From: Oryzias latipes
Lineage: Eukaryota; Chordata; Actinopteri; Beloniformes; Adrianichthyidae
Reading direction: 5' to 3'
Assembly: GCF_002234675.1 (NCBI RefSeq)
Contig: NC_019866.2
Location: forward strand, 4,559,807 to 4,623,806
Length of the DNA stretch: 64,000 nt
Of this stretch, positions 22,101-31,800 are shown piece after piece; position 1 is the stretch's first letter, and every line of letters begins with the position of its first letter. Under the pieces are notes generated by a model. It did no database searches. It worked only from the letters and a program-made list of their open reading frames with translations, and had not been told where the DNA came from. The translations under genes and the position numbers were made by a program.

Positions 22101-25100
22101 TTAAAGCTCCTTGTGTCCGCTTTTTTTATCAGAATCCTTTTCCCATTTTTCTCCGAGTTGTTGTATGGCTCTCCAGCTGCTCTCCAGATTCTGCCTCAGT
22201 TCTGCCACATCATTCCTGATCTCCTCCAGGATGTCCAGCTTCGACAGTTTCCTGTCGATGGATAAGAGAAGCTCTTCTCTTCCAGTTTCTTCGACGGCAG
22301 TGTCCGGCTCTGTGCTGAGGCTTTCGGGTTCAGACGAATGAAGTGACTCCATGGTTTGTTCCCAGACCATCTCAAAATACGAGTCAATGAAATCTTCCAG
22401 CTCCTTCAGACTGCTGCAGCCCCACTGGTCGATCAAACCCTGCAGGTTTCCAGACTCAGAAAGCCTTTGGAGGGTGCGACCCCTCAGTGCAGGATGGCAG
22501 AGGGTGCGTGCACTGATGGCGTCCGCCTCCAAGGCCTTCCTCTGCTGAGTCTGGCATGAAAAGACAACCATGTGGTTTTCACTGATGAGTCTGAGCTGTC
22601 TGTGAGGGGCCAACAACTGGAAAGGCAGATCAGCAGCTGGCTGCCTCAGTCCCTGACTGCCTTGTCTGCCATAGAACAGTGTAGCCATGTAGGACATGAA
22701 GGCGTCCCTGTCCACAAAAGTCAGTCCAGCCTGTCGTCTGGCTCCTCCTGCTGGTAAAGCCACAACCAGAGCAGTTTCAGCAGCTGCTGCTTCACAGGCT
22801 GCAAGAGAAATGGGAAGTTATGTCATTTCATGCAAGTCAGGCCTGTTCTTTAACCACTGTCTCCACCCAGTTATGAGACATACATGTGATTATCTCTCTT
22901 TGCAAAGGCAAAGTCCCCTCTTTAAATGCCATTGTAAAAAAAAAAAAAAGTCTCTTATCCTGGGTTTTACCAGAACAGACTTCTTTGTAATTTTTTTATT
23001 TTTAATCATCTACTATTTGTTCTTTTCAGGTTAATTTGCAAATAATACTTTAATAGTTCAAACCTTTTCTAAAACAAAACTAACAAAGACTTTTCATTGC
23101 ATTTATCATATATTAGTTAAAATTATGTGTGAACAAATGTTGGCGAAATTGGAAATATTTTAAGAAACTGTCATTTATGGTGGAAATCAAACTATTTATC
23201 CTTAAGTTTCTTTATTTTTTTGAAGAAGTTAAAAAATAAAGAAAATCCATGTTTCCGATTTAAATCATTTGTCTTCTCAACATTTTGTTCGTGTCTTTAA
23301 TGAAAATTTCCGTAGATGCTTTTCACTTTTATGGTGATGGAAACCTACTGATCTGAATCTTTTTCCCCCACTTGGCTGCACAACGGCACAGTGGCACAGT
23401 TGGCGCTCTCGCCTCACAGTGAGAAGCCCCGGGCTGGAATCTTGGCTGGGTTCTTTTTGTGTGGAGTTTGCATGTTCTCATTGTTTATGTGGGTTTTCTC
23501 AGAGCACTCTGGCTTCCTTCCCACGGTCCAAAACACAAGCTTCATAGGTAAATTGGTGACCCTAAAAGGCCTCTGGATGTGCATGTGAGTGAGTGTTGGG
23601 ACCTGCGACAGACTGGCAACCTGTTTCATCCAACAGTAGCTACGCTGGCTACAGCAGCCCCATGACCGCTAAAGGATCAGTCATTCTTTGATCTATTTTA
23701 AAAGCGTTCTCAGTGGTGTTTTAATTATGATTATGCAATTTTTAGCCAAAATCCAAAAACCTGTGTCGATTTTTAGGAACACAGTTCCTGCTGTTTCTGC
23801 AAATTAGCCATACAGTTTTCTCAGACGAGGAAAACAAAGACATGCATGGATCAGAACGGCGTGGAGCAGGGGACTTGTGGCCCGCCAATTGTGGGTTTTT
23901 AAGTCGCATCTACAAGCTTATTCAAACGTCATTTTTCCATCTGTTCCTGATTCACAACATTTTGAATAAAAAAAAATACTTAGTAATGCAATTTTATGCT
24001 AATTGTCTTTATAAATGTCATCCATCATCAGAAAACGCCACAAGAATATGCAAAACAGCAAAAACACGATTTTTTTTCTCACACCCACACCCATGCACAC
24101 TCACAACTAGACAATTTAGATTAACCAATTAACAAATTTTTTTGTAACTCTAAAAAATGTCCCAAACCAAGTTTTCTCTGTATGCACTGTTTTCTGGTCT
24201 TTGAATGTCTTCTTGAGTGTTTAGTCAGCGAATTCCCAGACATCTCTGTGATTTTGACACGTTTGTCTTGATATTTGCTCTTGTTTATTAAAATTAGTTC
24301 ACCCATTATGGGTGAGAACACGAAGCAGATGCCGTTTGTTCGTCAGTCAACATTGCTTGTGACCAGAAACCCACGTAAAAGGCTTACTCACAGTCATGAG
24401 ACGGCGGATGTCCGCTGCTAAGATGCTCCGTTAAATCCTTTCCACACGCCGTCACATTCTGCTGCTGTTTTTCTGCCGAGATGCCTTTCCACATGTGATC
24501 GCCTCTATGGAGGTCACCCAACCTTTCCTCCACCAGCATCTCCTCCGCCAGATCAAGCAGCTCTCTAACCTGAGCTCCATCTCCCCAGTTCTTATTGTCC
24601 AAAACGTGATATCTGTTTCCACAGCGCTCAACGAGCCCCTGCAGCGGCCCTCCCTCGCCCTCGATCCGCTGCTCCGTGCTCGTGTCTCCCAGCCAGTCAC
24701 CGTGACTGAACAGCACCATCGTTTTCTTCCACATCTGGGATCCTCCGTCCTCCAGCTGTTTCTCCAGGGCCGCCCTGTGGAGATCTGTGAACGAGGAGCT
24801 GATGTTGACAACCAGGAGGATGGCACAGGATGCTGTCAGGAGGTCAGAGGTCACAGGGAGGCAGCCGGGCGTGTCCAGCACCGACACCTTCTTGCCACAG
24901 ATGTGGCCCTGCTTCTCGGTGCAGGAAGTAGTTTGGGAGAATGTGCCAAAACTGTCTGTGCTGAGAATGGTATTTCCACAGGAGCTTTTGCCCACTTTTC
25001 TGCCCCCAACAAGTATCAATCTGAGCTCCGGGAGAGGCTCCATCTTCTCTGTTGAACAGAAGTTTGCATCCAAATGTTAGAAACTCCGAGCAAACACTTC

Positions 25101-27984
25101 TGAAATGGTTTAATGACATGGAAACCCTCTCACCCAGCTGTGCCCTCGCTCTGTGTCTTTGCTGCTCTTTCTTCATCAGACGTTTTCTGACTCTCTCTGC
25201 TTCTCTTTTCATTCTCCTCTCCACTTCCTGCAGCACTTTCATCTCAATCTCGTAATGCCAGCTGCTGCAGCAGCGGCGGCTCATGGTTTCTTCAATCTTC
25301 CCAATCAGTTCTCGGACCTGAAACCCTTCTCCTTTGGTTCTGCTGTTCAGCACATGATACCTGTCGCTGCACCTGTCAACCAGCCACTGCAGCGGTGTTC
25401 CCTCGCTCTCGATGTACTGCTCCGTCGTCGTCGCTCCCAGCCAGTCTCCAAAAGTGAACAGCAGGATGACACGACTCCAGATGTGCTCGCTGATGAGCTC
25501 GACGTGCTCCTGCACCGATCTCCTGTGAGTCTCTGTGAAAGCCCGGTCCACACGGATCGTCAGTAAAAAGACATGCGGCCCTGGAGGGCAGAGAGACGGA
25601 CTGAGCACCATTTCCCTCTGATCAAAGTGGGAGCTCTCATCACTGAAATAGTTCATCCACCAGCCTGGAGTGTCCACCACCGTCAGCTGTCTCCCAAACT
25701 TCACTCCCTCTCCAACCTGGCACCGAGCCGTTCTGCCGAGGTGCCGGCGGCATTCTCTGCTCAGGATGGTGTTCAGGGCTGAGGTCTTCCCTGAACCTTT
25801 TGCTCCAAGCAGCACAATCCGGATGTTAGTGATGGGTCTTAGCCTGCCTGAGAGAACAAATATGGGCATGAATACCTAAAGCTAAAGTGTTTTTTCAGAA
25901 CTGCTCTCAGATGTGCAAACTGACAAAAGTCACAGTGAGTTTGGGATACTGTGGACAAACACAGCGTTTGTTTCACTTTGCAGATTTTTGGGATACAGAG
26001 GCAATTTTATTGTGGTGATTGACACATCCCATTTAGTTTCATCCACAAAGTGGTCTCACTGTGTCAACAGGGTTTGTTTTGGTGGAGGAGGAGCAACAGT
26101 CTGGGAAGGCATCACCAGTCAGCGCAAAACCAATTTGGTTCAGTCACTGCACATTCTTTCCTCAGAGACATCATAGAGCCACCATCATCCCCCCAACTTT
26201 CTGTTCATGGACGATAATGCTCCAGCACATGGTGCCAGAATTCTTACAGCTGGGAGTGCCTCATATGATGTGACCAGCAATGACCCCTGACCTGAACCCC
26301 ATAGAGTACGTCTGGGACCCACTGAAGCAGAGACTGGATGATAGCACCCCACCACCAAGTGACCTGTCAGAACTGCACAGAGCATTTGAGGAAGAGTGGG
26401 ACACCACAGAACAACATCATGAGGCTAGAGGGGAGACGTCGCTGTCATTGCAGCAAATGCTGGAAATACCCTCTATTGACATGGTCAGTGTTTGTTATTT
26501 GGGGCTGTCTTTATTATTATCTTTATTTAGGAATAATATATACAAAAAAATGAATCAAAATGGTGTTTCTTCTCATTCATTATTAGTCAAATCAAAGGGA
26601 TTTTTTACACATTGTGTTTTCTGTCACTATTTCTAAGATAACCAACTATTTCCTTCAGCAGTTTTTCTCTTTAGATGAATTTAAAAACACAAAGCTTGCA
26701 TGCAGTATCACAAATACTATGAGCTGGCTCAAAGAAGTAACTTCTTTCATATTTTATTCTTTTTATATATTTTTTTTAATCTAAGACCCAGGAAACATTC
26801 GGCAGAACATGCTGCTTCAAACTGGCAAATCTAAAGTTTTGGACACCAACTTTTGGAACCGGCCTCTTTTCAGTTTTTGAAGGATGGGGCCTGTGTCCTC
26901 TTGGTTTCCAGTCTTCGTTGGATATAAATATATGACTCTTGATGGGATAATCCATACTAGAATGTGAAAACATCTGGGGCTCAGAAACAGACTGTGGATG
27001 AGAGACTATCAGGAACCTTTCCTTGTTTTTTGTTCAAGACCTCATAGAAACTGTCTGAACTTAAACTTGGACTCAGGATTGATTGACACCTGTTGGAAAA
27101 ACCTTGTATATATCTCAGGATAGTGTTTATTTGAGCTCTTTGGGAGCATTGAACCCACCTTTCAGCAGAGCTCTCTGTCGTTTCATCCCGATGAGCCTCA
27201 GATGAGCTCTCTGGTCCACGGCTCTCTTCTCCTCTGCAGCTGCCTGAGAGATGCTTTCTTCCACCTCAAAAGCTCTGTTTCCGTTCTCCGACATAAGTTT
27301 CTGTATCCTCAGCAGCAGCGCTGCTCCTTCAGTCTGCTCATTCAGAACAACACTGTGGCTCCTCTGACCACACTTCTCAGTCAGCCGGCGGAGGGCCGCT
27401 CCCCCTCTTTCCACGCACTCCTCTGCTCCTTTGTGTAGAAACCTGTCCGCGGAGGTGAAGACCACCATGCAGTGACTCCACACCCCATCACCCAGCAGGG
27501 CCACGTGCTCCTCCACAGCTCTGCGACGCCTCTCAGAGAAGGCCGAGCTCGCCTTGATTACAATCAGGAAAACATGAGGGCCCGGCGGGCACAGAGAAAC
27601 GCTGCTCACGATCTCCCTCTTCACCAGCTGAGACGTGTCCCCGGCGCTGAAATCACACCACCAGCCTGGAGTGTCCACCACTGTGATCCACCGTCCAGCC
27701 ACCACACCCAGCCTCCGAGAGCAGGAGGTCCGCTCTTTGGTCACAAACTCCTCTTTGCCCAAAAGTAAATTCCCAACAGAACTTTTTCCAGAGTTTCTGC
27801 CTCCAAGTAGAACAATTTTTAGCTGTGAAATACTCCAGTCATCCCCTAAGAAGACAACATTTATACAGAGGTATAGAAATCACAAAAACATGCATCATTA
27901 AGAATGAAAAGGGACAATCCAGCTTGGTTGTGAAGAAAAAGTCAGTGTTTAAAACTTACGTTCTGAGAGGTTGCTGGTTGCCAT
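22101..27984 (-). CDS. GIMAP8-like GTPase with three AIG1 domains and an extra C-terminal exon
   Basis: This is a member of the GTPase of immunity-associated protein (AIG1/GIMAP) family, cytosolic or membrane-tethered GTPases linked to lymphocyte survival. Five exons join in matching phase: 27984-27960, 27845-27159, 25847-25134, 25048-24392 and 22798-22101, giving 926 codons plus stop. Each middle exon carries one G domain. The P-loops are GGRNSGKSS (residues 23-31), GAKGSGKTS (252-260) and GGRKVGKSS (490-498). Each is followed by a DTPG switch motif, and domains 1 and 2 also have LCPPGPHVFL. Domain 3 is shorter between switch II and the next strand. Residues 695-926 form a C-terminal region I do not recognise, ending in a probable coiled coil. 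Three tandem AIG1 domains is the GIMAP8 layout. An acceptor at about 28133 could add an upstream exon, so the start at 27984 is the simplest choice and not certain. Confidence 0.85.
23378..23640 (+). mobile_element. tRNA-derived SINE-like element
   Basis: The left end has an A-box-like GTGGCACAGTTGGCGC and a degenerate B-box-like GGGCTGGAATC about 35 bases later. After it come the body blocks GTGTGGAGTTTGCATGTTCTC, AATTGGTGACCCTAAA and GCGACAGACTGGCAACCTG, a set found in very many fish repeats. It lies antisense in the last intron of the GIMAP gene. Confidence 0.65.
23670..24085 (+). mobile_element. MITE family A copy 7 in the last intron of the GIMAP gene
   Basis: It shares the CTTTGATCTATTTTAAAAGCG, GTGTCGATTTTTAGGA, CAGACGAGGAAAAC, GTGGCCCGCC and GATTCACAACATTTTGAATA blocks with the other copies. 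It lacks a middle section and a clear right terminal repeat. It is antisense to the host gene. Confidence 0.7.
26050..26450 (+). mobile_element. Tc1-like transposon remnant, C-terminal transposase part
   Basis: The plus strand encodes GGGGATVWEGITSQRKTNLV, then after a frame change FMDDNAPAHGARI and GVPHMM, then MTPDLNPIEYVWDPLKQRLD, LSELHRAFEEEW and NNIMRL. This includes the second aspartate (MDDNAPAH) and the final acidic residue (DLNPIE) of the Tc1 catalytic triad. The frame is broken at a few places, and no N-terminal half or terminal inverted repeat was found. It lies antisense in the intron between GIMAP domains 1 and 2. Confidence 0.85.
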
Positions 27985-28133
27985 GTCAAGTTCAGCGGCG
28001 TCTCTGCGTTTACTTTTAACAGCTGAGCTCGTTTTAAATCCCCCTTTGGGTTTCTGTTCTCTGCTACTGTTTGCTGCTGAAGGGATTGCAGCAAACTCTT
28101 GAGTTTTATGGGTCTGTGAGTCTAAAGGTCGCC
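27960..28133 (-). other. Possible larger first exon of the GIMAP gene
   Basis: A TTCATTACAG acceptor-like site sits just upstream on the minus strand, and the frame from there to the GTAAGT donor is open. It includes about 50 codons before the ATG chosen at 27984. The exon may therefore be internal, with 5' UTR or an N-terminal extension supplied by an unseen upstream exon. Confidence 0.4.
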
Positions 28134-28149
28134 TGTAATGAATAATCAA

Positions 28150-29640
28150 ACTGATTCAGGTAGCAGGAGATATGCCTCACAGCAGCGAAAACTAAACATG
28201 GACCAAATGACACACAGGAAAGAAAGCTGTTTGCACTAATGAGCAATCCCAGGAGAATTCAAAAAGAAGATGGGAACCTTTCATGAGAGATTTTACTCCT
28301 TACCAATGTTTACTAATGTTAATGCAAAAAATACAGCATCTCAACCATTCTTCTTAACTGTCTAAAATCTCTGAATGCCTGTCATCAACTACGAATAGCT
28401 CACTTATCTGTCAGTCCATCTCATGTCAGGCACTTCCATGGTAGAATATCAAATTCTGCATCACTTCCGTACATGTCAGACAACTTGCTGAAAACAATTC
28501 AAGCTCACAACAGCTCTCTTGTTTTCTGTTATTTCCATATCATTTCCTTTCCACTGTTTTTCCATTACATTGTCAAACTCGTGACAGTTGAGCCCCTTGT
28601 GACCCACCACCCTCAAACCATTGCTGTTTAAATTTAAACATGAAGAAAAGACAAAAAGCCCCACATTTGACAGTCGTGGGTGATCAAAATCTGTGAAATT
28701 TGTCCCAGGAAATTATTCTATAGACTAAAAGGATGTGACATTCTGCTTGAGTTGCTTTGAATTTTAAGAGTGGTTTCTATGAATCTCAAATAATGTATTT
28801 AATAAAATTAAATAAATGTTGTTAAAAATATTATATTTTTTACGTCTGGAACTACTTCAGAGGAGTATAAACAATGGCGTGGAATGTTTCTTACAGTTAC
28901 AAACAGGCATAAATAACAGGATCTTCCTGGAAAAACACATGCCCTTTGTTTAGTTTAGTTTTTTTCAGATTATTAAAAGTTTCTTAAATGCATTCCAAAC
29001 AAAAACAAGAAAACTACAGTAATTTATCAAAATATATCAAAAGTGTTGTTATTTTGAATTGTTTTTTGCCTTGCCTTTGCCTATTTTCTTTCATTTTTTT
29101 ATGTATGCGCATTTATAACGTTTGTTTATCCAAACTCGGTTTGTATATGAACATTTAATTTATTTATTTTTTAAACAGGATCTTCCTGTATTTTCATCAG
29201 TTATTAATAACATTTAGTGTTGCCAAATCTAACAGACAATTTTAAGCCGAAACACAGTACCTGAAAAAAAAAAAAAACAATGTTCTACAAGCAAAACAGC
29301 AAAGACCATGTGAATATTTCACATAATGAATTTAGAACATTTCAAAACTTTAACATTCACTGTCTTTTAAAAAATTTATTTATCATTATCATTATCATTA
29401 TTATCATTTTTAACAAGTACTCTTCTGGATATATGGATAACATAGTTGTGTGTCTCTCTGTGTGCAGCTCTTGGTAAAGATCATTTTACAACAACATTTG
29501 AATAACCCTTGTATTTCTTTTAAAAGAACGACTTTTTAAATCGACGTGAATCTTTAAAAGACCCTCTTTAAAGACTTTGAAATACGTCTAATTGTGATGA
29601 AATCTACTCAACCTGGCAACCCATTTCACGCTGATTACGT
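28150..29640. other. Divergent intergenic region between GIMAP gene and selenow2
   Basis: AT-rich sequence with an (ATC/ATT)n-rich patch near 29375-29410. The GIMAP gene reads left and selenow2 reads right from here, so both promoters should lie within it. No gene is seen inside. Confidence 0.5.
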
Positions 29641-29741
29641 AAGACGTCATATAAAGCCTGCCTTCAGCGGCTCCGCCCTCCAGTCGCAGGTTGTTGTGTA
29701 TCACTGCGCTGAAGTCGGTCACAGCCAGACAAACAGTGGAA
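29641..29741 (+). promoter_or_regulatory. Core promoter region of selenow2
   Basis: Just upstream of the start codon are an ACGTAAGACGTCAT stretch that resembles a CRE/ATF site, a TATAAAG at about 29651 and a CTCCGCCCTCC GC-box. The spacing to the ATG (about 90 bases) suits a short 5' UTR. This is read from motifs only. Confidence 0.45.
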
Positions 29742-30381
29742 ATGGGGGTGAAAATTGATGTGGAATACTGGTAATTAGGCATTTATGTTTATTTTATTTT
29801 TAGTATAGTTAATCATCATTGTGTTTTAACTTCATAATGTTATTTACGTTGACTTGTGATACGTTAGCATAGGCTAGCTGACAGCTAAGCTAGCTCGTTT
29901 TTTTGCAGCTCGGTTTGATTTCTTCTCTCTGAATGTGCTCTGCTCCATGCAGCGGTAGATGAGGGTACGAACCCCGCTATCAGGATCTCGCCTCAACCGT
30001 CAAGGATGAGTTTCCCGAAGCGGAAGTGTCAGGCTTCGTGGGAAGAAGCGGTGAGTGAAGCAAACAAAAAGGCTCCCTAAGTAACTGGCTGATCTTCCTG
30101 AACCCCAAAAAACTGTGTGTCATCATTTCCTCAAATTCTAGGCAGCTTTGAAATCCAAATAAATGGGCAGCTGGTCTTCTCCAAGCTTGAGCTGGGAGGA
30201 TTCCCATATGAGGATGACGTAAGCAATAAACACAAACACCTGTGTGTTTGGTTGTCTTTGTATTGATTTTTTTCCCCCTTCCTTTGTCCTGCCACAGGTC
30301 CTGAATGCAGTCCAGAATGCACACGATGGAAAACCTGTGCAGAAGATCACTAAAAGCCGGGCGCCGTGTGTCATCATGTAA
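29742..30381 (+). CDS. selenow2: Selenoprotein W2 (MIEN1-like) with in-frame TGA for selenocysteine
   Basis: This is a small thioredoxin-like selenoprotein of the SelW/MIEN1 family, thought to act in thiol redox reactions. Exons 29742-29770, 29953-30050, 30142-30218 and 30298-30381 join in phase to 95 aa. The protein starts [12 protein letters not shown], then TGA (29960-29962), then [14 protein letters not shown]. The CxxC redox pair of human MIEN1 (EYCEPCGFE) is thus CGRU here, the same position as in SelW. The rest aligns closely with MIEN1 ([35 protein letters not shown]). The last four residues, CVIM, form a CaaX prenylation box. A SECIS-like hairpin lies 131 bases after the stop, which supports reading the TGA as selenocysteine. 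Ordinary gene prediction would stop after 12 codons or lose exon 2. Whether it corresponds to the a, b or c copy of fish SelW2 is not decided. Confidence 0.9.
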
Positions 30382-30511
30382 ATCTCAGCTGCCTCGTTAA
30401 AGGCTCCTCGAGGGCATTTCACCCAAAATCTCTTGGGATGCAGCTGTTTTCTTACTGATGGTCTGTTTCCATCCTCCTCTGCCTTGTGGCTCCTCTCTCT
30501 GCTCCCACCGG

Positions 30512-30584
30512 GTCCTTCAGACTATTGATGATTACTTTATCCCAAAATCTTACAGGGAATAGTATGATGTACTCAGTCCAGGAC
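30512..30584 (+). promoter_or_regulatory. SECIS element in selenow2 3' UTR
   Basis: The RNA would fold as a hairpin. The lower helix pairs GTCC (30512) with GGAC (30584 end) and GACT with AGTC. The quartet is ATGA at 30528-30531 against TGAT at 30565-30568. The upper helix pairs TACT/AGTA and TCCC/GGGA. The apical loop starts with AAAA, exactly 12 bases after ATGA. These are the diagnostic SECIS features, located in the expected place for a UGA-decoding gene. Confidence 0.85.
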
Positions 30585-30912
30585 TTTATAGGGGACAGAG
30601 AAAGGGAGAACTTGTTGCAAACAGTTGGATGTGACGTGCTTTTATTTTGAAAATTTGTTCCATTGCTCTTGTATACGTGTACATTTCTGAAGTACAAATT
30701 AGTTGCGTGAGGTTATTTCACTCAAAATTAAAAGAATTCGTCTTTTCCGAATAAACGGACACAAAAATTAAGGGAACTCTACCAAGTCTGCTTCAGCTTT
30801 ATATTTAAATTGAAAATCTCTAGCTCCAGTTTGTTGAGCTTACACAATTTGTCAAACTCTTATTCTGAAAGTTGTTTCAAGTGCTTTGTTCAAATATCAA
30901 TGCAGATTTGTC

Positions 30913-30918
30913 AATAAA
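30913..30918 (+). terminator. Poly(A) signal of selenow2
   Basis: AATAAA in GTCAATAAAGG, about 530 bases past the stop codon and downstream of the SECIS hairpin, giving a compact 3' UTR. Confidence 0.65.
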
Positions 30919-31179
30919 GGCAATGGTTCTATCAGAGCTGCCCATTTTTGTCCCTCAGTCTTGTTTTGAATGAATGCTGAACTCGGATTGGTTATACAAC
31001 AAAACGCTTTACCTTCATGATGCTCTTAATCGTGTCTGCATCTCGCCAGGAGCTGGTATTTCAAGGTAAACTAGTTTGGTTTACCTAATAAAACAAAGTC
31101 TATTTAAAAAAAACTGGTCAGACTGAGATGTGTGCAAAGCACTGATATGCAAGCCGACGACGAGGACCGGTTTACATAA

Positions 31180-31502
31180 ATCAACTGCTGCTGTGGACGC
31201 TGAAACGGCTGCACAAGAGCAGCTGTTTGCAGCTGGACCCCGCCCTTCTCATGTTCCAAAATGGGATGCCCCCTCGCTTCCTGATCAGATGCCACCATGC
31301 TGAAACGAGTCAACAGAGGGACTCGGACCAATCACTGTTGACTCATTTTGGCATATCAGGAAGCAACGGTGAGGGGATTTAGCCTCTTATTTTATTTGGG
31401 GTTTTTTTTCCAGACTTTTCTGACGACATAATACAACAACATAGTGAATGCCTCAGGGCCAGTGTACACACTGCATATATGCATATATATATATATATAT
31501 AC

Positions 31503-31540
<38 letters not shown>

Positions 31541-31800
31541 GTTCATATATGGGGAAAATGAACGATTCAAAAACATTTGGGGTTTAATAAATTATACAAT
31601 TTTCAAAAATCAAATTAATTCGAATTGCATTTTGGTTTTGCAGTTGTCTGATGAATTTAGCTTCATTTCGCGTTAGGCATTTTCTATATGTGACGTTACG
31701 CCTCGATTCGTCCATAGTTTTTACAGTCTTTGCTTGTTTTCCAGCTTTTGCTTTGTCATTTTTAGAGCTTATGAAATCGTTCCAATGTCCACAGGAGGGC
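31180..31800 (+). repeat. Dispersed repeat family B, copy 3 (diverged, interrupted)
   Basis: The block GACTCGGACCAATCACTGTTG lies near 31320-31345. The end block (GGCATTTTCTATATGTGACG, then TTCGTCCATAGTTTTTACAGTC) lies near 31675-31730. The spacing is stretched by an AT microsatellite and unrelated DNA. Boundaries are approximate. Confidence 0.4.
31473..31545. repeat. (AT)n microsatellite with TATG/TGTG interruptions
   Basis: An alternating AT tract is broken once by ACATATGTGT. It is self-complementary, so it yields mirror open frames on both strands. Confidence 0.95.

Larger units (their letters stand above)
22799..24391 (-). other. Last intron of the GIMAP gene, filled with repeats
   Basis: This 1.6-kb intron lies between the third AIG1 exon and the C-terminal exon, with a GTGAGT donor and a CTTGCAG acceptor on the minus strand. 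It holds a SINE and MITE copy 7. The other introns of the gene are shorter, except the one with the Tc1 remnant. Confidence 0.7.

Noticed and set aside
22101-25869. Reading the GIMAP region as two or three separate single-domain genes
   Set aside because: Each domain exon is bordered by GT-AG sites of the same phase that join all domains into one frame, and no start codon context or poly(A) signal stands between them.
24495-25879. Plus-strand frames of up to 186 codons across the GIMAP exons
   Set aside because: They are antisense to exons whose minus-strand frames give P-loops and DTPG motifs with matching splice sites.
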